64,000 nucleotides of DNA from Rugamonas violacea (lineage in GTDB: Bacteria > Pseudomonadota > Gammaproteobacteria > Burkholderiales > Burkholderiaceae_D). The position numbers and the translations under genes were made by a program. The notes beneath the pieces were generated by a model. It saw only the letters and a list, made by a program, of their open reading frames with translations, searched no databases and was not told where the DNA came from. Below, piece after piece: positions 52,512-61,568 of this stretch. The stretch is from NCBI RefSeq assembly GCF_016461825.1, contig NZ_JAEMNU010000119.1:89292-153291 (forward strand). The letters run 5' to 3'. Every line of letters starts with the position of its first letter. Positions within the stretch are counted from its first letter, which is position 1.

Positions 52512-52539
52512 ATTATAGCAGGCCGGAAAGAAATTGCAA
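52512..52539 (-). promoter_or_regulatory. Promoter of tRNA-Phe copy 2
   Basis: On the minus strand -35 TTGCAA (52539-52534) and -10 TATAAT (52517-52512) are separated by 16 bp. They predict a start at about 52505, four bases before the mature tRNA. Confidence 0.75.
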
Positions 52540-52636
52540 GGAACTGTGGAAACTATTTATACCGCCGGGGCGGGGCGTCGGCGCCGGCCGTGGCGCCGCC
52601 ATGCCGGCGCGGTCGATTCTCCCGGGCTACAAGGGC

Positions 52637-52642
52637 TATAAT
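52637..52642 (+). promoter_or_regulatory. -10 box directly before the ubiH-like start codon
   Basis: A perfect TATAAT predicts transcription starting at about 52649, which is the A of the proposed ATG. No Shine-Dalgarno is present, so the mRNA may be leaderless. The -35 region is weak. Confidence 0.5.
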
Positions 52643-52648
52643 GGCCGG

Positions 52649-53890
52649 ATGAACAGTCCATCCTCCCCCTCCATGCGGCGCTTCATCCAGAGTGATATTT
52701 GTATCGTCGGCAACGGCGCCATCGCCAAGACGGCGGCACTCGGATTCGCCCAGGCCGGGCAGAGTGTCACCCTGCTGTGTCCTTCAACGGCGCCGGCCCC
52801 GTCGGCGGCTGCGGCTTCCGCTCCCGCTGAGCTCGGCTGGGACGTGCGCGTCTTCGCCCTCAACCACACCGCCTTCCATTTGCTGTCCGCCCTCAAGGTG
52901 TGGGGCGCGCTCGACGCCGCCCGCGTCGCCCCGGTCGACGCCATGCTGGTCAACGGCGACGGCGCCCAGGCCGGCGCCCTCGGCTTCGACGCCTACGGCG
53001 CCCACACCGGCACGCTGGCCTGGATCGTCGAGGACCGCAATCTGAACCAGGCGCTCGACGCCGCGCTGCGCTTCGCCCAGAACGTGACGCTGGTGCAGGG
53101 CCGCGCCACCGGTTTGGTGCGCGACGCCGACAGCGCCACCGTGCACCTGGACGACGGCGCGGCCATCCAGGCCGCGCTGGTGGTCGGCGCCGACGGCGCC
53201 CAGTCCTGGGTGCGCGGCCAGTGCGACATCGGCATGGACTACCGCTCCTACGGCCAGTCCGCCGTGGTCTCGAATTTCCACTGCGAGCGGCCGCACCACG
53301 GCGCGGCGCAGCAGTGGTTCACCGGCGCCGAGGGCGTTGTCGCCCTGCTGCCGCTGCCGGGTAATATGGTCTCGCTGGTCTGGTCGGCGCCCGAGGCGCT
53401 GGCCGCCACGCTGCGCGCCGAGTCGGCCACGCAGCTGGCGGCCCGCCTGGCGCCGTTCGCCGCCGCCAAGCTGGGCCAGCTGACGCCGCTGCAGCCGGAG
53501 CTGGTGCGCGACTTCCCGCTGCGCCTGATGCGCCCGCACAGCATGGTGGCGCCGCGCGTGGCCCTGGTCGGCGACGCCGCCCACGTGGTCCATCCGCTGG
53601 CCGGCCACGGCATGAACCTGGGCTTCGCCGACGTCGAGCAGCTGGTGCGCACGATCGTCGAACGCGAGGCGCAGCGCGGCATCGGCGACCAACGCGTGCT
53701 GGCCCGCTATGCCCGCGCGCGCAAGGAGGACGTGCTGTTGATGCAGCTGGCCACCGACGGCTTGGCGCGTTTGTTCGGCACCGATTTGGAGCCGCTGCGC
53801 GTGGTTCGCAATTTCGGATTAAACTTGTTGGATAAACTGCCCATGCTCAAGCGGCGGCTGATCTCGCACGCCCTCGGCAAGCAGGGCTGA
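52649..53890 (+). CDS. UbiH/COQ6 family FAD-dependent hydroxylase
   Basis: A 413-residue flavoprotein monooxygenase. The N-terminal FAD-binding motif is ICIVGNGAIAKTAALGFAQAG (Rossmann GxGxxx). A DG motif LVVGADGAQSWVRGQ follows, then the second FAD motif VALVGDAAHVVHPLAGHGMNLGFADVEQL. This UbiH/UbiF/Coq6 group hydroxylates the benzene ring of ubiquinone precursors. The first Gly-box is GNGAIA rather than the usual GGGPVG. The ATG at 52649 coincides with the predicted transcription start; ATG 52673 (MRRFIQSD) is an alternative. The dsbC gene follows. Confidence 0.92.
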   Translation: MNSPSSPSMRRFIQSDICIVGNGAIAKTAALGFAQAGQSVTLLCPSTAPAPSAAAASAPAELGWDVRVFALNHTAFHLLSALKVWGALDAARVAPVDAMLVNGDGAQAGALGFDAYGAHTGTLAWIVEDRNLNQALDAALRFAQNVTLVQGRATGLVRDADSATVHLDDGAAIQAALVVGADGAQSWVRGQCDIGMDYRSYGQSAVVSNFHCERPHHGAAQQWFTGAEGVVALLPLPGNMVSLVWSAPEALAATLRAESATQLAARLAPFAAAKLGQLTPLQPELVRDFPLRLMRPHSMVAPRVALVGDAAHVVHPLAGHGMNLGFADVEQLVRTIVEREAQRGIGDQRVLARYARARKEDVLLMQLATDGLARLFGTDLEPLRVVRNFGLNLLDKLPMLKRRLISHALGKQG

Positions 53891-53982
53891 ACCGATCAGC
53901 TCCGGCGTGGCCGGCATTCATCGTAATCCAGCGCGCGCCGGCCTTTGCCGGCGCCCGTCGTGTAGTAGTCATCGGAGATGGT

Positions 53983-54711
53983 ATGAGAAAGAGCAAGATC
54001 GCCCTATTGTTATTGTCCGCGCTGGTCGCGTCCTGCGTCGGCGCCGAAACGCCGGTCGAGGAAACCATCAAAAAACTGATCGAGCCGCGCCTGGGCGACG
54101 GCGTCAAGGTCGACTCGGTCAAGGAAACGCCCTACGGCGGCCTGTACGAGATTCGCTTCAACGGCGAGATCCTCTACACCGATAAGAGCGCCACCTATCT
54201 GTTCTCCGGCCACGTCTACGACGCCGTCAACTCGGTCGACCTGACCAAGAAGCGCCTCGATGAGATCAACCAGATCAAATTCTCCGACCTGCCGTTGCAG
54301 CACGCGCTGAAGACCGTCAAGGGCGATGGCAAGCGCGTCATCGCCGTTTTCGAGGACCCCAACTGCGGCTATTGCAAGCGCTTCCGCCAGACCACCATGA
54401 AGGACCTCAACAACGTCACCGTCTACACCTTCATGTACAACATCCTGTCCGACGACTCCTTCGTCAAGTCGAAGAACATCTGGTGCGCGCCCGACCGCAA
54501 CAAGGCCTGGGACGACTGGATGTTGACCGGCAAAGCCGCGCCGGCCGCGCCGGCCAGCTGCGGCGCCACGCCCAACGAGGCGGTGGTCGAGCTGGGCCAC
54601 AAGTTGCGCATCAACGGCACGCCGGCCATCTTCTTCGCCGACGGCAGCCGCATCCCCGGCGCCATCGACCTGAAGGCGCTGGAAGCCAAGCTCGAATCGA
54701 TCAAGCAGTAA
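53983..54711 (+). CDS. dsbC: Thiol:disulfide interchange protein DsbC
   Basis: A 242-residue periplasmic disulfide isomerase. After a signal peptide come the dimerisation domain (about 25-80) and a thioredoxin fold with active site C128-GY-C131 (EDPNCGYCKRF). The cis-Pro is in INGTPAIFF and a second Cys pair is C162 with C189 (IWCAPDRN, ASCGATP). The leader contains VASC, which also fits a lipobox, so membrane anchoring is possible. AxA cleavage before ETPVEE is equally plausible. CGGAG precedes the ATG. A GC hairpin at 53935-53954 separates it from the ubiH-like gene. Confidence 0.95.
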   Translation: MRKSKIALLLLSALVASCVGAETPVEETIKKLIEPRLGDGVKVDSVKETPYGGLYEIRFNGEILYTDKSATYLFSGHVYDAVNSVDLTKKRLDEINQIKFSDLPLQHALKTVKGDGKRVIAVFEDPNCGYCKRFRQTTMKDLNNVTVYTFMYNILSDDSFVKSKNIWCAPDRNKAWDDWMLTGKAAPAAPASCGATPNEAVVELGHKLRINGTPAIFFADGSRIPGAIDLKALEAKLESIKQ

Positions 54712-54894
54712 ACCAGTTTTTCGCGGGCCGCCGGCGGCGGTCCGTCGCGTCCCTTTGCCGCACCTGGCTTCACCGATGGTCCATGACAAAAGCGGGGTTC
54801 ACCCGCTGCCTCAAGGCGCGCCGCCGTACGCGTGTCGCATGCTGTTCCGGCTTCCACTCCTCCAATCAGAACCCCGCCCCAAGGAGCAAAATAG

Positions 54895-55353
54895 ATGATC
54901 ACCCTGAATATCAACGGTAAAAACATGCAGGTCGACGCCGACCCGGCCACGCCCATCCTGTGGGCGCTGCGCGACAACCTGAACATGACCGGCACCAAAT
55001 TCGGCTGCGGCGCGGCGCTGTGCGGCGCCTGCACGGTGCACCTGGCCGGCCAGCCGATCCGCTCCTGCATCACGCCGATCTCGGCCGCCGTCGGGCAGAA
55101 GATCACCACCATCGAGGCGATGGAGTCGGACAAGGTCGGCAAGGCGGTGCAGGAGGCCTGGGTCAAGCACGACGTGCCGCAATGCGGCTACTGTCAAAGC
55201 GGCCAGGTGATGAGCGCCACCGCGCTGCTGCGCTCCAACAAGGCACCCAGCGACGCCGACATCGACAACGCCATGAGCGGCAACATCTGTCGCTGCGGCA
55301 CCTACCAACGCATCCGCGCCGCCATCAAAGACGCCGCCAAAACCATCGCCTAA
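54895..55353 (+). CDS. iorA: Isoquinoline 1-oxidoreductase-type [2Fe-2S] subunit
   Basis: A 152-residue iron-sulfur protein of the CoxS/IorA family. The plant-type [2Fe-2S] site is [15 protein letters not shown] with a fourth Cys in IRSCI. The second cluster is [10 protein letters not shown] and CRCGTYQRI. It passes electrons from the molybdenum cofactor subunit encoded 10 bp downstream. AAGGAG lies nine bases before the ATG. It has no signal peptide, so it would be co-exported with the Tat-dependent large subunit. The substrate is an N-heterocycle or aldehyde; the exact one is unknown. Confidence 0.92.
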   Translation: MITLNINGKNMQVDADPATPILWALRDNLNMTGTKFGCGAALCGACTVHLAGQPIRSCITPISAAVGQKITTIEAMESDKVGKAVQEAWVKHDVPQCGYCQSGQVMSATALLRSNKAPSDADIDNAMSGNICRCGTYQRIRAAIKDAAKTIA

Positions 55354-55363
55354 GGGGAATGAC

Positions 55364-57583
55364 ATGCGCACTGAATGGCTGAATCAGGAATCGATGCAAA
55401 CGGAAGTGGCGGCGCCGGCGGGCTTGTCGCGGCGCGGCTTCATGAAGGCCGGCGCGGTGCTCGGCGGTGGTCTGGTGCTGGGCTTCGTCATCCCCGGCGC
55501 GAACAAGTTCGCCAACGCGCAGGCCGCCAAGACGGTGTTCCAGCCGAACGCCTTCCTGCACATCGCGGCGGACAACAGCATCACCGTGCAGGTCAACCGG
55601 CTTGAGTTCGGCCAGGGCGTGCACACCGCCTTGCCGATGTTGATCGCCGAGGAGCTCGACGCCGACTGGGCGCAGATGCGCGGCGCGCTGGCGCCGGCCG
55701 GCGAGCAGTACAAGGACCCGGCTTTCGGCATCCAGATGACCGGCGGCTCGGGCACCATCAACCACTCCTTCACGCAGTACCGCGAAATCGGCGCCAAGGC
55801 GCGCGCCATGCTGGTGGCGGCCGCCGCCGAGCAATGGCAGGTCGCGCCGGGGCAGGTCACGGTCGCCAAGGGTGTGCTGAGCGGCCCGGCCGGGCAGAAG
55901 TCCAACTTCGGCGCGCTGGCCGACGCCGCCATGAAGCAGCCGGTTCCGACCAGCGTCAAGCTGAAGGACGCCAAGGACTTCCGCATCATCGGCAAGCCGG
56001 TCAAGCGGCTCGATGCCCGCCTCAAGTCGACCGGCAAGCAGCAGTTCGGCATCGACTTCAAGGCGCCCGACAGCAAGGTGGTGCTGGTGGCGCGGCCGCC
56101 GGTGTTCGGCGCCAAGGTCGCCAAGTTCGACGCCAGCAAGGCCAAGGCCATCAAGGGCGTGATCGAGGTGCTGGAAGTGGCCACCGATCGCGGCGGCAGT
56201 GGCTTGGCGGTGATCGCCGACGGCTACTGGCCGGCCAAGCAGGGCCGCGACGCCCTGGTGGTCGAGTGGGATAGCAGCGCGGTGGAGAAGATCAGCAGCG
56301 ACCAGCAACTGGCCGAGTACAAGGCGCTGGCGCAAAAGCCCGGCCTGCCGGTCAAACAGGCCGATACCTCCAAGCTGGCGGCGGCGCCGACCAGGATCAC
56401 CGCCGTCTACGAGTTTCCGTATTTGGCGCACGCGCCGATGGAGCCGCTCAACTGCGTCATCGACCTGCGCGCCGACGGCTGCACGGTGTGGGCCGGCACG
56501 CAGTTCCAGACCATCGACCAGGGCGCCATCGCCGCCACCGCCGGCCTCAAGGTTGAGCAGGTGGTGCTCAACACGATGATGGCCGGTGGCGGTTTCGGCC
56601 GCCGCGCCGTGCCCACCTCGGATTATCTGGTCGAGGCGACCCATATCGCCAAGGCCTGGAAGGCCAGCGGCAAATCCGGCCCGCTGAAGGTGATGTGGAG
56701 CCGCGAGGACGACATCAAGGGCGGCTACTACCGGCCGTCGCATGTGCACCGCGCCGAACTGGGGCTGGACGACAAGGGCCACATCGTCGCCTGGAACCAC
56801 ACCATCGTCGGCCAGTCCATCATCACCGGCACGCCGTTCGAGCCGATGATGGTGAAGAACGGCGTCGATTCGACCATGGTCGAGGGCATGGGCGAGCCCT
56901 ACCAAGTGCCGATGAACCTGTCGGTCCACAACGTCAAGGCCAACGTCCCGGTGCTGTGGTGGCGCTCGGTCGGCTCGACCCACACCGCCTTTGTGATGGA
57001 GACGCTGATCGACGAGGCGGCCCACGCCGCCAAGATGGACCCGGTGGCCTACCGCCGCCAACTGATGGGCGAGAAGGCCAAGCGCCACCTGGCCGCGCTC
57101 GACCTGGCGGTGGCCAAGTCCGGCTACGGCAAGAAGGTGCTGCCGAAGGGGCAGGCCTGGGGTGTCGCGCTGCACGAGTCGTTCAACAGCGTGGTGGCCT
57201 ACGTGGTCACCGCCTCGGTGAAGAACGGCGTGCCCAAGCTGCACAGCGTGACCGCCGGCGTGCACTGCAATCTGGCCGTCAACCCGCTGACCATCGAGGC
57301 GCAGGTGCAGGGCGCGGTGCTGATGGCGGTCGGCACCACCTTGCCGGGTGCCGCCATCACCTTCAAGGACGGCGTGGTCGAGCAGCAGAACTTCAGCGAC
57401 TACCCGGTCGCGCGCATGCCGGACATGCCGCAGGTGGCGGTGCACATCGTGCCGTCGGTCGACGCGCCGACCGGCATGGGTGAACCGGGCCTGCCGCCGC
57501 TGGCGCCGGCCTACGCCAACGCCCTGTTCAAGTTGACCGGCAAGCGTTTGCGCAAGCTGCCGTTCGACCTGGCCTCGGCCTAG
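55364..57583 (+). CDS. iorB: Molybdopterin-binding large subunit, IorB type
   Basis: A 739-residue subunit with a twin-arginine signal (SRRGFMKAG, about residues 22-30). The xanthine-dehydrogenase-family cofactor domains follow (RLEFGQGVHTALPMLIAEEL, MTGGSGTINHS, GGGFGRRAVPTSDYLVEA, MGEPGLPPLAPAYANAL). The last contains the catalytic Glu. It lacks the separate FAD subunit of xanthine dehydrogenase, as expected of IorAB-type enzymes that donate to membrane acceptors. The ATG overlaps no other gene, and a cytidylyltransferase gene follows after 4 bp. Confidence 0.93.
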   Translation: MRTEWLNQESMQTEVAAPAGLSRRGFMKAGAVLGGGLVLGFVIPGANKFANAQAAKTVFQPNAFLHIAADNSITVQVNRLEFGQGVHTALPMLIAEELDADWAQMRGALAPAGEQYKDPAFGIQMTGGSGTINHSFTQYREIGAKARAMLVAAAAEQWQVAPGQVTVAKGVLSGPAGQKSNFGALADAAMKQPVPTSVKLKDAKDFRIIGKPVKRLDARLKSTGKQQFGIDFKAPDSKVVLVARPPVFGAKVAKFDASKAKAIKGVIEVLEVATDRGGSGLAVIADGYWPAKQGRDALVVEWDSSAVEKISSDQQLAEYKALAQKPGLPVKQADTSKLAAAPTRITAVYEFPYLAHAPMEPLNCVIDLRADGCTVWAGTQFQTIDQGAIAATAGLKVEQVVLNTMMAGGGFGRRAVPTSDYLVEATHIAKAWKASGKSGPLKVMWSREDDIKGGYYRPSHVHRAELGLDDKGHIVAWNHTIVGQSIITGTPFEPMMVKNGVDSTMVEGMGEPYQVPMNLSVHNVKANVPVLWWRSVGSTHTAFVMETLIDEAAHAAKMDPVAYRRQLMGEKAKRHLAALDLAVAKSGYGKKVLPKGQAWGVALHESFNSVVAYVVTASVKNGVPKLHSVTAGVHCNLAVNPLTIEAQVQGAVLMAVGTTLPGAAITFKDGVVEQQNFSDYPVARMPDMPQVAVHIVPSVDAPTGMGEPGLPPLAPAYANALFKLTGKRLRKLPFDLASA

Positions 57584-57587
57584 GCGG

Positions 57588-58166
57588 ATGCCGCTGGTCG
57601 GCATCCTGCTGGCCGCCGGAAGGGGCAAGCGTTTCGACCCTTCCGGCGTGCAGAACAAACTGCTGCAGCCGCTGGCGGACGGCGACGCCGTGGTCCTCGC
57701 CAGCGCCAGGAATCTGCTCGCCGCGCTGCCGCGCGTGGTCGCCGTGGTGCGGCCGGGCGATGATCGCGTGGCCGCGCTGCTCGGCGCGGCCGGCTGCGAG
57801 GTGCGTGTTTGCGCCGACGCCGACAGCGGCATGGCCGCCTCGCTCACCCATGCGCTAGACTACGCCCGTGGCGCGCCCGGCTGGATGGTGGCGCTGGGCG
57901 ACATGCCGTATGTGCGGCCCGCGACCATGCGCCTGCTGGCCGAGCGCGTCGAAGGCGGCGCCCGCATCGCCGCGCCGCTGTACCGGGGGCAGCGCGGCAA
58001 TCCGGTGGCCTTTTGCAGCGACTACCTGTCGCTGCTGCTGGCGCTGGACGGCGACCAGGGCGCGCGCGCCATCCTGCACAGCCACGCCGTCTGCGATGTC
58101 GAGGTCGACGACGCCGGCGTGCTGCGCGACATCGATTTGCCGAACGACCTGGCGCCGCCAGGCTGA
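57588..58166 (+). CDS. mocA: MobA-like nucleotidyltransferase, probable molybdopterin cytidylyltransferase
   Basis: A 192-residue protein with the nucleotidyltransferase signature ILLAAGRGKRFDPSG, the QNKLLQPL Lys and the ALGDMPYVRP metal-binding Asp. MocA enzymes attach CMP to molybdopterin for oxidoreductases of the xanthine dehydrogenase family. Placement 4 bp behind the large-subunit gene strongly supports cofactor maturation for that enzyme. No xdhC-type sulfur-insertion gene is present in the window. The symbol is by analogy. Confidence 0.85.
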   Translation: MPLVGILLAAGRGKRFDPSGVQNKLLQPLADGDAVVLASARNLLAALPRVVAVVRPGDDRVAALLGAAGCEVRVCADADSGMAASLTHALDYARGAPGWMVALGDMPYVRPATMRLLAERVEGGARIAAPLYRGQRGNPVAFCSDYLSLLLALDGDQGARAILHSHAVCDVEVDDAGVLRDIDLPNDLAPPG

Positions 58167-58183
58167 GGCGCCGGCAGCTGCAA

Positions 58184-58254
58184 CAAGCCACCCACAGGCA
58201 GAGGGCCGGGGTCAGACCCGGCGGGTCTGACCCCAGATTGATGCCTGTGGCTTG
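58184..58254. repeat. Nested inverted repeat, 71 bp
   Basis: The inner palindrome GGGGTCAGACCC/GGGTCTGACCCC (58208-58219 with 58223-58234) has a three-base loop. The outer arms are CAAGCCAC-(CCAC)-AGGCA (58184-58200) and TGCCTGTGGCTTG (58242-58254); the left arm has a four-base insertion. It lies between mocA and the M61 peptidase gene. GTTTTCC follows the right arm, so it could also act as a terminator. Confidence 0.85.
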
Positions 58255-58278
58255 GTTTTCCAAGAACACGAGGACAGA

Positions 58279-60093
58279 ATGAAAAAACCAAACAACAAAC
58301 AGCCCGCCATCGCCTACACCATCGTCCCCAAGGACCTGGCCGGGCATCTTTTCCAGGTCACCTTGACGGTCGAGGCGCCGGCCGCCGACGGCCAGCAGTT
58401 CGCGCTGCCGGCCTGGATCCCGGGCAGTTACATGATCCGCGAGTTCGCCCGCAACATCGTGCAGATCCGCGCCGAGAGCCGTGGCCAGCCGGTCGCGTTG
58501 ACCAAGCTGGACAAGCATTCCTGGCGCGCCGCCCCGGTCAAGGGCGCGCTGACCTTGGAGTACGAGGTCTATGCCTGGGACCTGTCGGTGCGCGCCGCCC
58601 ACCTCGACCAGACCCACGGCTTCTTCAACGGCACCAGCGTGTTCCTGCGCGTGCTGGGCCAGGAGGCGGTGCCGCACCAGGTCGACATCCAGCGCCCGGC
58701 CGACGCCGCCGCGCGCAACTGGCGCGTCGCCACCGCGCTGCCCGAGCTGAAGGCCAAGCGCTACGGCTTCGGCAGCTACCTCGCGCTGAACTACGACGAG
58801 TTGATCGACAGCCCGGTCGAGATGGGCGACTTCGCCCTGGCCAGCTTCAAGGCGCACGGCATCCCGCACGACATCGTCATCAGCGGCCGCGTGCCCAATC
58901 TGGACATGGCGCGCCTGTGCGCCGACCTGAAGGCGATCTGCGAAACCCAGATCGCCTTCTTCGAGCCGCGCAGCAAACGCGCGCCGATGGAGCGCTACGT
59001 CTTCCTCACCCTGGCCGTCGGCGACGGCTACGGCGGCCTGGAACACCGCGCTTCGACCGCGCTGATCTGCGCCCGCGCCGACCTGCCCAGCAGCGCCGCG
59101 CCGAAGACGGCCGAAGTCAGCGACGGCTACCTGCAGTTCCTCGGCCTGTGCAGCCACGAGTACTTCCACACCTGGAACGTCAAGCGCATCAAGCCGGCCG
59201 CCTTCGCGCCCTACGATCTGCAGGGCGAGAATTACTCGCCGCTGCTCTGGCTGTTCGAAGGTTTCACCAGCTATTACGACGATTTGATGCTGGTCCGTGC
59301 CGGCATCATCGGCGAGCCGGCCTACTTCAAGCTGCTGGCCAAGACCATCGGCAGCGTGTTGCGCGGCAGCGGCCGTGGCAAGCAAAGCGTGGCCGAGTCC
59401 AGCTTCGACGCCTGGACCAAGTACTACCGCCAGGACGAGAACGCGCCCAACGCCATCGTCAGCTACTACACCAAGGGTTCGTTGGTCGCGCTGGCGCTCG
59501 ACCTGAGCATCCGCGCCAAGAGCGCCGGCAAGAAGTCGCTCGACGACGTCATGCTGGCGCTGTGGCAACGCTACGGCCGCGATTTCTATCCGACGCTTGG
59601 ACGCGGCGTCACCCCGGCCGAGGTGGAGGCGCTGTTCGACGAGATCAGCGGCATGCGCCTCAAGCCCTTCTTCGACAAATACGTGCGCGGCACCGACGAC
59701 CTGCCGCTGGCCAAGCTGCTGGCGCAGTTCGGCGTCAAGTACAACGACGAGCGCAAGTCGGCCAAGCCCAGCCTGGACGTCAACGCCGGCCGCGACGGCA
59801 ACGACTGCAAACTGTCCAGTGTCCACCAGGGCGGCGCGGCGCATCAGGCCGGCCTGTCGGCGGGCGACCTGCTGGTCGCCATCGACGGCCTGCGGGTCAC
59901 CGCGACCAATCTGGACACGCTGCTGTCGCGCTACGGCGTCGGCTCCGAGGTCGAGGTGCACGCTTTCCGCCGCGACGAGCTGATGAGCTTCCGCCTGCGA
60001 CTGCAGGGCGATCGCGTACCCGGCATCACGCTGGCGCTGGCGCCGGCCGGCAAGAAGGCCGCCGGCCCGTCGCGCCCCAGCGCGCCGCGCTGA
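58279..60093 (+). CDS. M61 family metallopeptidase with PDZ domain
   Basis: A 604-residue protein. An N-terminal beta domain (1-190) includes LPAWIPGSYMIREFARNI. The gluzincin catalytic domain has HEYFHTWNVKRIKP (about 294-307) and the Glu ligand in LWLFEGFTSYYDD. A C-terminal PDZ domain (about 505-590, GGAAHQAGLSAGDLLVAIDG) completes it. Family members are glycyl aminopeptidases. No signal peptide is evident from the chosen ATG, which follows GAGGACAG. Confidence 0.93.
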   Translation: MKKPNNKQPAIAYTIVPKDLAGHLFQVTLTVEAPAADGQQFALPAWIPGSYMIREFARNIVQIRAESRGQPVALTKLDKHSWRAAPVKGALTLEYEVYAWDLSVRAAHLDQTHGFFNGTSVFLRVLGQEAVPHQVDIQRPADAAARNWRVATALPELKAKRYGFGSYLALNYDELIDSPVEMGDFALASFKAHGIPHDIVISGRVPNLDMARLCADLKAICETQIAFFEPRSKRAPMERYVFLTLAVGDGYGGLEHRASTALICARADLPSSAAPKTAEVSDGYLQFLGLCSHEYFHTWNVKRIKPAAFAPYDLQGENYSPLLWLFEGFTSYYDDLMLVRAGIIGEPAYFKLLAKTIGSVLRGSGRGKQSVAESSFDAWTKYYRQDENAPNAIVSYYTKGSLVALALDLSIRAKSAGKKSLDDVMLALWQRYGRDFYPTLGRGVTPAEVEALFDEISGMRLKPFFDKYVRGTDDLPLAKLLAQFGVKYNDERKSAKPSLDVNAGRDGNDCKLSSVHQGGAAHQAGLSAGDLLVAIDGLRVTATNLDTLLSRYGVGSEVEVHAFRRDELMSFRLRLQGDRVPGITLALAPAGKKAAGPSRPSAPR

Positions 60094-60114
60094 TCGACTC
60101 ACCCGGGGCCGCGC

Positions 60115-60153
60115 CGCCATCGCCGCGCGGCCCATCGCCGCGCGGCCCATCGC
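60115..60153 (+). repeat. 15-bp tandem repeat, about 2.5 units
   Basis: CCATCGCCGCGCGGC occurs twice back to back, followed by a partial third copy, in the 210-bp gap between the M61 gene and the diguanylate cyclase gene. The unit contains a CGCGCG-type self-complementary core. Confidence 0.75.
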
Positions 60154-60302
60154 GCTGCCGGCGTGCGCCCCGCAGTGTGCGCGCCGGTCTGCCGCGCCGC
60201 TTGCTCCGCCCTGCCACTTTCATCGCCGCGATGTTCAAGGGCGTCGTTCTGGTCTAGAATCCGCTTACGCAAGTCGATACCACTTACCATACCGGATAGC
60301 TA

Positions 60303-61493
60303 GTGACCCTGCTCGACCCCTCAACGATCATCTTGATGTCCACCTTGATGGGCGGGGCAATGAGTATCGTATTGTTCTCCGCCCACCGCAGCTTCCCCAG
60401 CGAGATCCATGGCCTCGACCACTGGGCCAGAGGTCTGCTGTGCATGATCGTTGGCGCCGTGCTGTTCAATCTGCGCGCCGTGCTGCCGTCGGCGCTGGTG
60501 CTGTTGGGCGCCAATTCCATGCTGCTGTGGGGACTGGGCCTGTCGATGATCGGCACCGAGCGCTTCTACCATCGGCGGCCCAGCTGGCGCGCCTTCCATC
60601 TGGTATGGGTGCTGGGCATGACCGGCATGGCTTGCTGGCTGCTGTTGTGGCCGGACTTCCAGGCCCGCGTCGCGGTGTTCTCCTTCCTCGTGTTCGGTTT
60701 CTACGCGCGCCAGGTGCAGCTGATCTGGCGCCATGGCGAGCGCCACTTCGCCACGCGCTTCTTCGGCGTGCTGATGCTGTTCCAGACCGTGGTGGTGGCG
60801 ATTCGCGGCGGTCTGGCGCTGTTCGGCAGCGCCACCAGCGTCGACCTGATGCGCGGCGGTACCTTCGCCAGCTTTTACCTGGCCACCGCCAACTTCATGG
60901 CGCTGTTGCTGGCCGTCGGTTTCATGACGGTGGCCACGCGCCGCCTGCAGAGCATTCTCGAACTGCGCTCCACCCTCGACCCGCTGACCTGCGTGCTGAA
61001 CCGGCGCGGCTTCGCCGACGTCTACGCCAAGGAGCGGGCGCAATTGCGCCGCGCCGCCAAGGGCATGACGCTACTCAGCATCGATCTGGATTTCTTCAAG
61101 CTGATCAACGACCAGCACGGCCACGCCATGGGCGACCGCGTGCTGGTGCATGTCGCCGCCACCATCGGCAAGACCTTGCGCGAGTCGGACCACATGGCCC
61201 GTTTCGGCGGCGAGGAGTTCGTCGTGCTGCTGCCCGACACCGCCGTCGAGCGGGCCGTCGGCGCCGCCGAGCGGATTCGCCTGGCGCTGCGCGCTCCCCG
61301 CCCCGAGGGACTGCCGGTCTACACGGTCAGCGTTGGCGTGGCTTGCCAGCGCAACGCCGCCGAGGATTTAGACAGCCTGTTGATGCGCGCCGACGCGGCG
61401 CTCTACCGTGCCAAGGCCAACGGCCGCGACCGCGTCGAGGTGGCCGAGCCGGCCGGCCCGCCGCCGTCGATGCTGCAGGCGATCCGCGCCTAA
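60303..61493 (+). CDS. Membrane diguanylate cyclase
   Basis: A 396-residue protein starting at GTG. Six or seven hydrophobic helices (about 10-215) form an unassigned membrane sensor, followed by a GGDEF domain (about 225-385). The active site is ARFGGEEF with an RESD inhibition site five residues upstream, so it should make cyclic di-GMP and be product-inhibited. LDPLTCVLNRRGF and ADAALYRAKANGRD are the usual flanking motifs. An ATG start within the first helix is possible but would truncate it. It is a single gene, convergent with the lipoprotein gene. Confidence 0.93.
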   Translation: MTLLDPSTIILMSTLMGGAMSIVLFSAHRSFPSEIHGLDHWARGLLCMIVGAVLFNLRAVLPSALVLLGANSMLLWGLGLSMIGTERFYHRRPSWRAFHLVWVLGMTGMACWLLLWPDFQARVAVFSFLVFGFYARQVQLIWRHGERHFATRFFGVLMLFQTVVVAIRGGLALFGSATSVDLMRGGTFASFYLATANFMALLLAVGFMTVATRRLQSILELRSTLDPLTCVLNRRGFADVYAKERAQLRRAAKGMTLLSIDLDFFKLINDQHGHAMGDRVLVHVAATIGKTLRESDHMARFGGEEFVVLLPDTAVERAVGAAERIRLALRAPRPEGLPVYTVSVGVACQRNAAEDLDSLLMRADAALYRAKANGRDRVEVAEPAGPPPSMLQAIRA

Positions 61494-61568
61494 GTTCGCA
61501 GCTGAGCAGCACTTCCAGGCATGACGTCCCGGCTCGACGTGCCGGCGCGCCGCCCCGTCCCATCCCGG

